A DNA stretch of 64,000 nt from Atherinomorus stipes. Its lineage: Eukaryota > Chordata > Actinopteri > Atheriniformes > Atherinidae. The notes under the pieces were generated by a model. It was not told the DNA's origin. It ran no database searches and worked only from the letters and a program-made list of their open reading frames with translations. The DNA lies in contig JALJCO010000083.1 in assembly GCA_023101725.1 (NCBI GenBank), positions 228,501 to 292,500 on the forward strand, read 5' to 3'. Below are positions 51,714 through 63,223 of the stretch, piece by piece; the stretch's first letter is position 1, and every line of letters begins with the position of its first letter. Made by a program: the position numbers and the translations under genes.

Positions 51714-54700
51714 CGCAAACAAATTACTTTACAAAACTTCACTTTGACGACCTCACTCACACTGAAAACCAGAGCAGTTGTAATGTGAACAAACTAACCG
51801 GGGGTACTGTGGTGTCGGTTCAATGAGGGCTGGGATAAGTAGGTGCTGATGTGAAAGGGGCGTTAGAAACTGGTTGGGGCAGTTCTGGGTGGTGCCTCCC
51901 TGGATTAATTTGCATAAGAAAGGCTGATTTAATTAGGCGTAATAGACCTAAGGGGGACTATAGCAAAACAGCCATGGCAGAAAATGGTAGGTCTAGTGTA
52001 ATATATATTTTATTCATTTATTTTATTTTATTTTTATTAGCTTATAAAGATTTTGACATTCAAATATAAGCAAAGCAATCTGCACCATATTGATGGTACA
52101 TAAAAATTGATATAAATCCGAGGGGGGCATCCTTGAGGGGGGCATCCTTGACTGTGGACCATTTCAGATGCTAGTGTTTGCACCTGTGTGGCGTTAACAT
52201 GTGAAATCAGTGAGCTACCAGCTATGTCTGGCTATGCGGGGTTTACAGGCAGCTGACTACATTCAGTAACATTCAACAGCATTTATGAGGACAGTTTCAT
52301 ATGAACATATTGCCTGAAACTGAAGTTACCACACATTTGATCGTGTTTTCCCATCAGGTATTTAAACTAGAATGGTGAGTGTATAAATGCATGTATCGAA
52401 CAGGTGGCATGGGTCATGTGTAGATTTACTGACAGTCAATAGAAACTTTCAGGGACATATTTGTGCAATTATTATTTGTTCAATCCCAGGCTACTTTTGG
52501 TTCGATCGACAACAACAGCAACAAAATCAATCCCAAATAAGTTGTCCAAAAGCATTTTTTCTCCACAAAGAAAACCAAAATGATGGCGACTACCAAGTAA
52601 CATTTCATGCCAGTCAGTACTGGGTGTGGCCTCTTCTGGTATTCACACAGGCCAAGAGGCTATGCCGTCGCACCAGATTACAGATCGTGGGTTGAAAGCA
52701 ACCCATACACCTGGGCAACTGTACCTGTAGGTCAAACCTTCTTGCACCATACCCAAGGTCCTCAGTTACGTGATAGACATGGCATTTTGAAAAGCACTGG
52801 AATGTCACCTGTGGCCTTTTTGGTTTCCCGATATGGTCTTTCCAGGCTACTCCTTTAATTGAGCAGATTCATGCTGTGTGTTGCTCAAATTGCATCTCTG
52901 ACATTTTTCCCAAAGATCTCCCAGATGTGCAGTGAAATGGGAAAAAGGGACAAATCCATCATTTCAAGCATACTCACACAACCTGGGAGTAAACAAAAGG
53001 ATCATTATTCCCTCCTGTATTCCCAAAATAAGTGCAAACTTGGGACCTGAACTGTTGGTATACTTTGGAGTGTAACTAATTATTTTTGAAGGACCTATAT
53101 GTGGAGCCATTTTGAATCTTTAATAGTTTTGACACATTTTATTGATGTGTCTGGTTGTTGCACCAAGTGTAAAGTAAAACCTGCTGATGTTGGTTTGTCT
53201 TGTAGGAGGGGCTCCCTGTACAAAGCTGGAGTGGAAGCTCCAGGCATGAGATTCATTTAGCAGCTAAGGACCTGGAAGAATCCATCCAGCAATAAAAGTA
53301 AACTCCTCATCAGTTCTCTGTCCAACACAGTCAGCTATCCTGGATCCTTCACCTGTGGGAATTAACTTCTGTCCCAAGCTTGGAATACCCTCTGGCTTTG
53401 CCTTCAGTGATTTGTGTCTGTTTCACCAACTTGTTTAAGTCTGTAAACTTCAGCTTCTGCGTGGTCTGGTTCACCCCTTTAAGTCATATCTTGTTCACCA
53501 GCGGTTTGGTCCCTTGACAAAATGACCAATAGTAGAACATATCCAGAGCTATAAAAAATCAGAAGGGCCCCATGGAGATCAGCACAGTGAGATTAGCCCG
53601 GAACATTCTGCCATTTGGCTGGCACAGCCACGGATTGAACCACCAACCTTCCAATTGGCCAATGACTGCAGCTCTTCAGTCCTACTCTTATGACAACATA
53701 AGTAGGTCAGACTCAGACCTGAACTGGAGAGAGCTACTTGATCATGGTCTCACCAAAGCAGCTCCCTGACCCGGGGGGGGAATCCTGGTTATCAGCAACT
53801 CACCGAGCCATGATCCGGAAATTTTTCTTCTCTATTAATTTGTAATTTTAATTGGATCAACTTTAATGAACAGAGATTTATTCTTTAAGTTCAGCCTTTT
53901 GGTTGAATGCTTACACCATAAACTACAAGCAGGTCGGATGCAGGTGTAAACGGTAAACAGAGAGGCTGACGATGCTGAGTAAAAAATAAATAGCAACAGT
54001 GGATTACATGCATGGATCATTTCCTTTTAATCCCTTGTGAGAGTCAAGGTAATTTGAGTCCTGAGCAAGAACTGCAGACTCTGCTGCTGAATGTAACCCC
54101 CGCTATTGAGAGGTAATTACAGAATGCAAATACACCGGTTTGCCACGGTTGAAAAATGCAGACATGCTGTAAGTTCTATCATAAACAGCAGCTCACGTAA
54201 TGAAAATCCCTTTTTAATGGCTCCCAAATTTATTTTTTATTTCTTTCACACTTAAAGTTAAAATACAAATAAGAAAATCATGAAATAAACATGAATCTCC
54301 TGCAACAGATTCTGCACAAAACTGCCTGATCATTGCACGACATTCATATTTGTTAATTGCACTGATAGAAATTTGTATCGAACTACTTAAAACTATAATT
54401 CAAATAAAGTAGATATCTGTGCAGTAATTTATGGTTTCTGTATAAATATATCCATTATTCATAGCAGTTTAAATTGGGGCACAGAACAAAGGTTTCCCTT
54501 TCTTGAAAGCAGTAGAACTACATTTCTACGTTGCTCTTAACTAGGTGCATTCCCTCAGGTCTTGAGGAAAGACTGGTGTGACAAGAAAAAGTGCAGTAGA
54601 GATACTTGCTCTGCAAAAGTTGGAATGATAAACTTTTTTTTTCTCCCCACAGAGAAATACTGGATTTCATAAATTAGAGTACAATGAAGCTGCTTGGTGC

Positions 54701-55754
54701 ACCTTCTGAAGAGACTTGCCTGTAGGTTAAGAAAGCTGGGATCAAAATTTTGTTTCCCAAATCTCTGACAGAAAGCCCGCAAAACCCACACTAACAAGCA
54801 CAACTTGTTTACTGGCCCTGAGGAAGGCCTTTTCAGAGCACAGCGAGGACAATTTAGTCCCAAAGCTTGGTCGGTGAGTGCACAGTCGTGTGTGAGACGT
54901 GTGATGTGGCATATCAAACACAGGCGAGGCCCAGGGGGGACAGGAATCGGCGTGCTGCCACTTTAGGCACCTGTCCAACGTTTGGCACAAACTCAGACAG
55001 TTTAGAGTGCTCCTGATATGCTAGAAGAAGATAAATGGTGCCAAGAAATAACTTGCACTGGAGATTAGAATACCAACACACTTTGGGAAATTCAACCTAT
55101 ATTTGAAATTGTGCTAAAGAAAGACCCGCGAGTATGTGAGTAACATCTCTCTTAGATCAGAAGCTGAGCGAGTTTGAAGAATTGAACTGAGAGTTTGGAT
55201 TGCACCACTGAGTTTCAAGCATTTTCACTTTTATGCACGCTCACGAGTACAGCTAGTAAACCTTCCCTTTGGTAATCCGCCAGCAGCAGCATGTCAGAAA
55301 CAAACAAACTTTTCAGTTCTGCTAATTAGAAACTGGATTATAAGAAGTAGGAGTTAAAAAAACAAACAAAAAACAAGACATTAGTCTAATTCATCATTTT
55401 AATATATTTATAAGCCCATCATCCACTTGCAAACACAGTTTTTGGGAAAGTTCACATAAGAGGGTCATCAATGACCAATACACAGACAACACAGTTGTTG
55501 TAATGTTTTATATCCTTTCACCGCCTCTATGTCATCAGTGACGTCGCTGCTGTTGCTGAAGGCAAAAGCAGAAGAAAGTGCACAGCAAAGTCTGCAGGAA
55601 CGACTTATCTCGAGTGCTATCACGACTTTAAAATGTTGTTTTAGAGACCCACAACGTCACTTTTAGACCTGCATTTCTGTCTCGTTTTGATGACACACCA
55701 ACATTCATTATGCACATTTTCAAGACGTCACTGTCCAGAGGCGTCCCAAGGTTC
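51714..55754. other. Long stretch without a recognised gene
   Basis: Contents: a 15-bp tandem duplication GAGGGGGGCATCCTT at 52121-52150; an inverse tRNA B-box-like word near 53628 (GGTTCAATCC read on the minus strand, within AAGGTTGGTGGTTCAATCCG), which may be SINE debris; a G-run at 53774-53781; and a strong polypyrimidine-AG at 54633-54652 without a matching open exon. Frames at 52387-52695 (102 codons), 52607-52858 and 54555-54917 (120 codons, minus) have no recognisable domain. I can say nothing more specific. Confidence 0.35.
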
Positions 55755-55760
55755 AGAAAC

Positions 55761-56103
55761 TGCACTATGTAACTTTTCTATCCAGGAGGGGGCCGTGACG
55801 TTGCAGCTGACTATTGGTTGCAGCACCGCGTTATGTGTTAGCAAATGGATACGAAGCAGACATGAACACAGGGGGTGTTTTGAACGCGCATCATGTCGGA
55901 TTCAGTAAAGAAACGCAAGGAAACATGACAAGAGGAAGAGAGGAAAAGAAAGAGAGGAAGGGACAGAACAAGAGTCAACATAAGACTGTCTTCTACTGGC
56001 TGGAATGAGCTCACAGATGCAATGCAAGATGGATGCTAGTTTAGCCGTTGCTAGGGGGCGCGTCACTGAGAAAACTGCTAAAAGTCCCATTGTGTGTCTT
56101 TAA
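55761..56103 (+). mobile_element. TTAA-ended element, copy E of the micro-ORF family
   Basis: The left part TGCACTATGTAACTTTTC and the right part, inverse TTAAAGACACACAATGGGAC, are imperfect inverted termini; TTAA lies at 56100-56103. The interior is collinear with copy C (GCAGCTGACTATTGGTTG, TGTTTTGAACGCGCATC, GGGGGCGCGTCAC) and its right end with copy B. Confidence 0.6.
55893..56032 (+). pseudogene. Micro-ORF family, copy E (one internal stop)
   Basis: The ATG at 55893 reads MSDSVKKRKET, a TGA stop at 55926, then in the same frame QEEERKRKRGRDRTRVNIR followed by LSSTGWNELTDAMQDGC and a stop. Ignoring the one stop, this is the most complete example of the shared layout: acidic/basic start, Arg/Lys-rich stretch, RTRVNI motif, then a tryptophan-containing segment. 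Start context and flanks match copy C. No known domain is recognised. Confidence 0.5.
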
Positions 56104-56559
56104 AGTTATTTTGTCATGTTTTTTTGTTGTATGTTTGTATGTTAAAGGTTTTTTTTTTAGGATACTAGCAGAAAATTAGTCCTCGGAGAAAACGAATATA
56201 ATTATAGTTGAATGCAAAAAGATTGCAAGCATTGCAAGTATTTCTGTTAGTTTAAACTAACCCAGCCATGCAGGTGCAGTTTGCTGTTAAAATGGTAATG
56301 TGTCCCCTATTGACAATGATCCAGGTGTCATACATGTCCTTCTTACTTTCACCTGGCTCTGCAAAACGTCAGACTGCCACACACAAAGATCCAGGCGTAC
56401 ATAAAGTAGATGTATTTTATCATTTGAATGTGACACTTTATGACATAGTTATAAGCATCCAATGATTCATTTGTTTTTAGCGTCTTCTTGTAAATACGTG
56501 GTGTCTCAGTTAGATGTCTGGCCACTCCACCATCAGCAGCCCGGAAGATCCTCTGACTT
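56104..56559. other. Unique DNA
   Basis: Nothing recognised. Confidence 0.4.
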
Positions 56560-56782
56560 TAATGGCAAGTCTAAGCATGTCTTACCTTTAGCCCGCCGCT
56601 TAGGGGGTTAATCTTCGTTAGCTCCGGTTAGTTTCGAGTTAACTTGGTTAGTTCTCAGAGGCCACTCTTTGCCCGTTTTTGTCATTTCCGGGAGTAATGA
56701 CACAAGCGATGCAGTGAAAATGGCGACAATTGGAACGCTTAACTGGCTTCATTTTTAGCTCTTCAGAAACCAATGGGTCACA
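56560..56782 (+). repeat. Dispersed repeat, copy 2 of the 12227 family
   Basis: GCATGTCTTACCTTTAGCCCGC, GTTAGCTCCGGTTAG, GGGAGTAATGACACAAGCGA and AACTGGCTTCATTTTTAGCTC are collinear with 12227-12472 on the same strand. The 10-base C-run at about 56793-56803 follows the copy. Confidence 0.65.
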
Positions 56783-57934
56783 TGAGCGGAAGGTCCCCCC
56801 CCCCTTTTTTTTACGGTGTCAGGGTGAGACCCAAGAGTGCATTATTTGTTTTAATTCCATAAATGATTTCAACACCAGATGGCAGCAATTCTTACTCTCT
56901 GTCCCTTTAAGTTTGTCTGTATTCTCATATATTCATTGTGTCTTTTGATTGTCATATTTTCGATATTTTTTTAAATGAATTTAAATTCCTTTTGTTCATT
57001 TACCTTTTTGTAGAGCTTTCTCTGTATATGAGTTTTGCTCCCACCAGGTTTACGGTACTGATTGCTGCGCACCTGCTTCTTATTAGCCATTATGACGTTT
57101 AAAGTCTTGTGGGATTTCGGCCATGTGCATGAATGCAGGCGTAGGGCGATGAAAAGCACACAGGTGGAATCAGATCAGATGGTGTTAGCCAATAACGCTG
57201 CTTATCCTCTGCACACAAACACACAGCCAGATTATCTGAAAATCTTCACCTTGGAAGGTGTTTTCCTAGAAGTTGGTCTTTCGTGCCCCTGAACTGCATT
57301 TGCATTAGGATGAAAGCAGAAATCCATACAAAAAAAAAAAAAAAAAAAATCAGCATTTGCTAAAATGGCTGTGTACCTGTGCACTCATCTTCTGTTCCTG
57401 AGGAGCCAGTTCTCTTCTCTTTGTTTTGGATCAACTCCCTGCAGATCTCTTTCAGCTTTTAAATAAACCATGAATATTTCTTTATTTTGAATAATTTATC
57501 AAGGATCAATTGTCTGGAACTTGTGGACGTCACCAGATAATAGGTCTCCTCTGTTGTAAACACGAGGCCAATCTTGACTGCAGCTATTTTCACTGCTTTG
57601 ATATTTTTTTTAGGCCTTTTTATTTGTAGATTTTCCTTCATCAGTTTAAACAGAGCTCAGAGGGGGGAAACATAATCATTGTAGATTATCTGTTTTATTT
57701 TCTGCCATGACAAACTACAAAGGGTTTCTATCACAGTTGTCCATCTGCGAGCCTCCGTCCAGTCAGCCTTCCTGCCTGTGGCTGAGTCTGTGCAGGCGGT
57801 AATTTTGTACACTTGAAAATTCCTCCCGCTGCTTTTGTCCTCAGTCACATCATTGATAAACCACTGTGACTGGAAGTAATGCTTCGCCATGCCATCACTC
57901 TGCCTCTACAAATTCCTTCAGATTGTGAATACAC
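56783..57934. other. Unique DNA with A-run
   Basis: A-run of about 20 at 57330-57349. No supported gene; the minus-strand frames at 57459-57641 and 57657-57890 have no recognisable domain. Confidence 0.4.
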
Positions 57935-58005
57935 TGAAAATTTTACGGTGAAAAACTGGCAGCTGTGGTTCCGAGTAATTAACTGTAAAAATTACAGTAA
58001 AAACA
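57935..58005. repeat. CACYGTAAAAA repeat, copy 2, left fragment
   Basis: ACGGTGAAAAACTGGCAGCT, GTGGTT and AACTGTAAAAATTACAG match 9993-10050. The rest of the copy resumes at 59940, after a TTAA element and other DNA. Confidence 0.6.
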
Positions 58006-58171
58006 CTGTTAATTTTAACTTAGTTGTTCGTACTAGTCTTACATAAGTTGTAAGAACTTTGGAGGGCAAAATGCTAGATAACCTAATTTCCTCAAATTGA
58101 ATCAGTTTACTTAAAATGAATACAGGGAAATTAGGAATGGAACGGGTTTCTCACAATGCAGTTCACTTCTT

Positions 58172-59566
58172 TTAAAGGAGCTGTATCATGCTTTTCAAAT
58201 GTTCCAAAAGTCAAATATAGGCATTTATTAGCTAGATATGTTCCCATCGTTACTATAGAAACTAATTTGGTGTTAAATATTAGTTTTTCTATGCGTCTAA
58301 TTTCCAACACGGAAGTAAGATGGCTGACTGTCCTGAACCGCGGAGCTCTCGACCAATTGCAGCATGTTTTACGCCCATTTCATGACGTCGCCCCGGAAGA
58401 GACACTTATTCTGAAGGGTCACAGAATTGTCTGTAGCACCAGCAGCTCTCATGTGGATGTTAGTAGTAAACATTGATGGATAATTACTCCGATCGACGGG
58501 ATAAAACAGACCAGCCTGTTATGGAGCTGTATGCGCTCGACCCAGAGTCTGATATGGAGTTTGAAGTACACGCAGTACCACAGAAGTACCACAGAGACCC
58601 CTGACAAGTAAGTAATTTAGCGAACAAATCATAGGCTAACAGTTAGCGCTGAGCTAAGCAGCAGTCACATGGATCTTGTAAACATTGATGGATAATCGGA
58701 CTCCGATCGACGAGATCAAACGGAGCAGCCTGTTATGGAGCTGTATGCGCTCGACCCAGAGTCTGATATGGAGTTTGAAGTACACACAGTACCACAGAAG
58801 TACCACAGAGACCCCTGACAAGTAAGTAAATTAGCAAACAAATCATAGGCTAACAGTTAGCATTGAGCTGAGAGATGTGTTGACTCACCAGTGTTGTTGT
58901 CTGTCCATGCGCGTTTTTATAGTAGGAACTGCGTCAGGTTTCAGAAGTAATCCCAGAGAAAAAAACACTTTACTGCCCGAGATTCATGAAATTGTCAGGA
59001 ATGAAGTTCACACACAAAGTTGAGGTTTTTTTTCTGCTCCTGAAGTTAAAATCCAACCACTTCTGGCAAGTCGATTCATCCAGTACAACAAATAAACTCC
59101 CACGCTCAACATAACCACGCTGAACGTAACTGCATTTTCCCAACTTGCTGTCCTCTAGAGCTTAAAAAAAAGGAAAAAAAAAGGAAGAAAATTCTCCTGA
59201 ACTCTGGAGCAAACGTCTGTTAGCTGATGGCTGCTTGTCTCTGAGGAAATCTTCCTGCAGGTGTTAGTTTCTTCCTCAGAGAGTGTGTATAGGATTCTCT
59301 GAGTTTCTGTTCAACAGAGGGCGTCTTGCTACGATACTGAGCGTGCGCATTTGGACTTTCGTGATTGGTGCCACGTTCATACGTAATGGGGTGGGTAGTC
59401 AGCCGTTTGCAGGGAGGTAGCGCTTGGTTTAAATATTCATGTAGATTACTCAAATATGCATGAATGAAGAAAAATAACGATTTAAATCATTTCTTGATGA
59501 GGAAATAACACACTGACATGCTGAAAAGCTCTTAAAAGTCCATTTTTCATGATAGGGCTCCTTTAA
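58172..59566. mobile_element. TTAA-flanked element with a tandem exon-like duplication
   Basis: TTAAAGGAGCTGTATCATG at 58172 and its inverse CATGATAGGGCTCCTTTAA ending 59566 are terminal repeats of about 20 bp with TTAA at the outer edges. The interior includes CGGAAGTAAGATGGCTG, two tandem copies of a 212-214 bp unit (58441-58870), and A-rich stretches. Frames at 58156-58476 and 59220-59453 are unrecognised. The 1.39-kb length and lack of transposase indicate a non-autonomous or decayed element. Confidence 0.7.
58441..58870 (+). repeat. Tandem duplication of an exon-like unit
   Basis: Both units have AACATTGATGGATAAT, ATGGAGCTGTATGCGCTCGA, CCAGAGTCTGATATGGAG, CAGAAGTACCACAGAGAC and CCCCTGACAAGTAAGTAA. 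Each contains a short frame MELYALDPESDMEFEV followed by a V-P-Q-K-Y-H-R-D-P end and a TGA. A strong splice-donor match CAA|GTAAGT follows at once (58618 and 58822). In unit 1 the upstream ATG at 58476 is in frame; in unit 2 a 2-nt insertion puts the ATG at 58688 out of frame. The unit looks like a first coding exon plus donor copied in tandem. Confidence 0.8.
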
Positions 59567-59939
59567 AAATAAATGAGAAATAATTCACAAATGATGGATT
59601 TGTAAATAATGTTGGTAGTTTCATGTGACTGCTCTCAGTTTGTTTATTCCCGTATTTACTATCCACTAGCTGCTGCACCACGACAGAAATGTCTGTGGCC
59701 TGACATTAGTTTAAGCTAAAACCTTTTCTACATAGTAGAAATAACTTTGGGTTTGTTAATTGCTGTAAGATGAACTTGAAATCATCATATTGGTAAAAAG
59801 TTGAATGAAGTTTGTGTGAAACATCTCATCCAATTCATGTGAAATTAACCTCCAACTTAAACCATTTTAGTTTATTCTTCTTCGTCACTCCTCTTGTATT
59901 ACTTCATTTTTCAAAGGCAGCAAATTTGAATTTTTTTTT
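59567..59939. other. Unique DNA
   Basis: Nothing recognised; T-run at 59930-59942. Confidence 0.4.
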
Positions 59940-60390
59940 TTTTAAGTAAAGCCATCTAGTTATAATTTACAGTGAAGGTGTAAACTACAGTTGGCAGTTT
60001 TCAATATTTAACTGTTATTTTTGCTGTAACCTATCAGGAATAAATACAATAAAAGTGTTGGACTGCTAAAGTTACAGTTACCAAATTGGCATACCATAAT
60101 AATTTATGCATTGCCACTGTAATTTATAGGTGAAAAGCTGTCAGTTTTTCACTGAAAATTTTACAAATAGTTTTGTAAAAAAATACTTTTGTAACGTTTG
60201 TACTTTTATTATTGCAAGAAAATACTGTGAATAAATAACAGTTTTGTACTGCAAATTTACGGTTGCCAAAATGGCATACCCTTATATCCTCTACATTCTC
60301 ACTGTAAATTTTACAGTGATAAAATTGTAATCGCGGCTGCCAGTTTTTCACTGTAAAGTATACAGACTTTTTTCTTTTAAACAGTATTTT
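59940..60390. repeat. CACYGTAAAAA repeat, copy 2, main part
   Basis: Collinear with 10070-10880 of copy 1 except that it lacks the hAT insertion: GCATACCATAATAATTTATG, ATTGCCACTGTAATTTATAG and GAATAAATAACAGTTTTGTAC. The uninterrupted ATTGCCAC at 60110-60117 is the empty site for the element at 10192. The minus-strand 127-codon frame at 60124-60507 runs through it and is not a gene. Confidence 0.7.
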
Positions 60391-62039
60391 TAGATCTTCA
60401 TAGTTTTTCTCCTCATTATTGTGGTACACATTTATATCAAGACTTTCATAAAACTTTTTCCTCACCAGATGTTCTTCTCTCACCTGCATGCCATTAAATT
60501 TTCTCATCCACCCCCCTTACATTCAGTTCTCTTATTTCTTTTTGTCTCAGAACAAACCAAAGTGTGAACCCCCCCTTAATGTTCCAGCTCCCTCCCTGTC
60601 TGTCTTGTTTTTGCAGACTAAGGCTTAGACTGAGACTCCTTTGGCTCCATGCTGCTGGTTCATGGTGACAGCTGCTAAATGCAAATGCCACACTTTAAAT
60701 TAAACAGCCCACACTTGTCCATCTGAGCCTCTAAATGAAGCGAACACATTAAAGCTCTGTTATCATTAAGACTGAGGTCCAATTTGGATGAGTTACTCAA
60801 ATTAAAATGAAGAGTCTGAGGTGTTAATCCAGTTTAATATATCTTTGGGAAGGGCTAACTAACATGTTCTTCTGCCCCTTAATTGGTTGATACCATGTTA
60901 CATAACTTGTCATGTTAATATCTCGTGTCAGCAATGAAAAAGTACACAAAGGATTCCTCTTTAAACTGAAGTCCCAGAGGAAAGAACCAGACCTGATTAA
61001 TCTGTGTGTCTCATTGTGTTGCAGAAGCATAAACACTGAGTCAAAAATGGAAGTTTTATCAAGTTTAGCTTGGTTGATGAATAGACGAAGTTAAAAGAAT
61101 ATGATGCTGAGATGCTTGTTTTAGTTGAAAATAAATGTCATTATTTTATCTTTTTATTCTTGTTAATTAACCCAATTTTTGAAATAGATGAGCACATTTC
61201 CCTCTGACAGCAGGAAGCCAATTTCCAGCTTAAGATATTTGCAGATATGCTGAAAAATGACACAAGGAAGTTGTGAATTTATTGTAAGCACATTTCTCTT
61301 TGGAAGAAAATAAAAATCACACTAATTAGCGCTGTTTCTGATTAACATCTGAGCTTAATAATTGCTTCATTTTCAAAAACAAGGGGTGAGATCAGCGAGA
61401 GAGAATAATCTATTCTTCAAAATTTTACAGTTCAGATGATAATGGATTTGTTGAAACTTCAAGCTGTTACCAGCAAACTCAGCCTTGCAGTAAAACATGG
61501 AACAGGTGCAAAATGACTATTTTTCATCATCCAGATGGAGAGGAATTACACATTATTGGTGACACTTTTGAAGTGCCTTTAAGCAGGAGGTTTGTTATGT
61601 ATCTGCACCATATTTTCCATCTCATGATTCGGAAAATACCCCAGATGTCTGCTGTGTTTATGTTTGTGGCATTCACACTGAATAAACAATGCCTGTGCTT
61701 TAAGGGCCGAGGTAACCAAGGTAACCATGGTAACCATGGGAACAGCAATCCAGCCACGCCTACTGTAGATGAAAAGAAGACAATTTTAATCATTAACAGT
61801 CACGCCGCCATCATGTTACATCAGTTTCTTAAACATAAGACTTTTTAATGGTTTGAGGAAACAAGCGGATGCAGTTTTTTTTTTTTGTGGAATGTGTTTG
61901 TCTGATTCTCCTCTTCATGATACTCCTACATTATCTATAGGAGACAGGTTGGCTTCAGACAGGTCAAACATGTGTGTATGAAAACACACTGAAGTCAAAC
62001 AGAACAAGGTCAGGAAATGTGCTGCTGAAATAATGATGG
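60391..62039. other. Unique DNA, candidate conserved non-coding region
   Basis: 61160-61400 is repeat-free and rich in homeodomain-type words (GTTAATTAACCC, CACACTAATTAGCGC, GCTTAATAATTGC). 61500-61850 holds a 111-codon plus frame and the X-box cluster described separately. No coding domain is recognised. Confidence 0.4.
61712..61743. promoter_or_regulatory. Overlapping RFX X-box-like sites
   Basis: GTAACCAAGGTAAC (61712-61725) and GTAACCATGGTAAC (61721-61734) both satisfy the RFX consensus GTNRCC-NN-RGYAAC exactly. GTAACCATGGGAAC (61730-61743) fits with one mismatch. The three overlap on a 9-bp period (GGTAACCAT). The surrounding DNA is not repetitive. Binding is inference from the consensus. 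Confidence 0.5.
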
Positions 62040-62210
62040 GAGCACATGTCAAATTCCAGCATCCATCTCTGCATCAGTGGTGCCTTCACACATATGAAGT
62101 CATCCATGCCATAAACACTGATGCACTCCCGTACCATCACAGGCTCTTTTGTAGATTTCTCTCACAACAGCCTGGAAACTCATCCTTTTTCTTTTGAAAG
62201 CAGCATTTCT
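62040..62210 (+). repeat. Decayed interspersed repeat
   Basis: GGTGCCTTCACACATATGAAG, CCATGCCATAAACACTGATG and CACTCCCGTACCATCACAGG resemble a fish repeat with GGTGCCTTCACAGATGTGTAA and CACTAATGCACCCCCATACC. The class is unknown to me. Confidence 0.3.
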
Positions 62211-62440
62211 GAGCTTAATGCTTAATGCTTTTTTTAATCATCATATCAGAGTAGTAAGTCAATTCTTCCTTCAAAAATAACTAACTTTGCAAAAGCACAC
62301 CAACATTTTAACTTAGTGTCGGCATGGTTACCTTTGCATGGATTTCAGAATGACTTGTCTGCACACGTGGCGTCATGTTGGTTGTGTTTCTGCTGGTAAT
62401 GGTCGCTCCGCAGGGTTTACACAACATCTCATTTAGTGTT
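62211..62440. other. Unique DNA
   Basis: Nothing recognised before the promoter-like segment. Confidence 0.4.
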
Positions 62441-62463
62441 GCGTCATTCCGTTATATATAAAA
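62441..62463 (+). promoter_or_regulatory. Possible TATA promoter
   Basis: TATATATAAA at 62453-62462 is a good TATA box, preceded by TGCGTCAT (62441), a CRE/AP-1-like word. A donor-terminated open stretch follows 80-110 bases downstream. Such words also occur by chance in AT-rich DNA. Confidence 0.3.
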
Positions 62464-62486
62464 TGTGTCCGTGAGTCAACTCTTCT

Positions 62487-62570
62487 CCCTGGACTGGACT
62501 GCAATGGACGTGAAACACGTGAGAACTGTTTAGCATCCCCCGGATGCCAAACTGTGCTGCATCACTGCAG
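62487..62570 (+). other. Possible first exon with splice donor
   Basis: Transcription from the TATA box would begin near 62487. The donor CTGCAG|GTGAGT at 62571 is close to consensus. Within the stretch, the ATG at 62544 reads MPNCAASLQ up to the donor in phase 0; an earlier ATG at 62504 ends after nine codons. Joining in phase to the acceptor at 63261 gives only a short peptide. The exon would therefore be mainly untranslated, or belong to a non-coding RNA. Confidence 0.25.
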
Positions 62571-63223
62571 GTGAGTTTGTGTTTTCATTTGCAATACATC
62601 CCGCCTTTCAATACAAACAGTTGTTCTGATTGGATGTTGTTGCTGTCAGGTATTTCTGTCTCGTTTTTATTAGTTGACAAAAATGTCATTAACTTTTGTA
62701 ATAGTTTTAACCCCCGTGCCTTGGTATTTATTTAAGTTTTCATTTAGTTTTGGTCAAGAAAAATAGGTTGTTGATGAAGACGATGATGGAAACTTTTTGT
62801 CAACAAAATTAATACCGGTGACAGTTTACATCTAATGACATTATGATTTCTGTAGACTTGGCATTTGATGTGATTCCTACTGTAAATGATGTTAGTCTGT
62901 GTGACTCATCTTGGTTTGCTGATCTGTGTATTTTGATGCTGACTTTGCTACATGAACAAATTCCCATATTTTTCAAGCCTGCAACCAAAAATAGTACATA
63001 GAGATTCAGATGTCATAACAAGGACGGATGAGACAAAATCTAAGAGATTACATTCTATATTTATATCCTTTCAAGGCAGGTTTTAAGCTTTCGGTTTGTT
63101 GAATGACGATTTGCACCATCATTCTTTCCTTCTCTCATTTCTAACTTCACATCAACATCATCAGCCATTGCAGCCCCAACCACAACAGAAAATGTTTTCT
63201 CCATGTAGCAGGCATCCTGCTTT

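Noticed and set aside
54633..54871. Strong polypyrimidine-AG acceptor followed by a GTGAGT donor
   Set aside because: All three frames after the acceptor meet stops within 20 codons, so an internal coding exon is not supported.
61690..61760. LPWLPWLPWLP repeat peptide on the minus strand
   Set aside because: It is the translation of the 9-bp GGTAACCAT repeat; a DNA-level X-box reading fits better.
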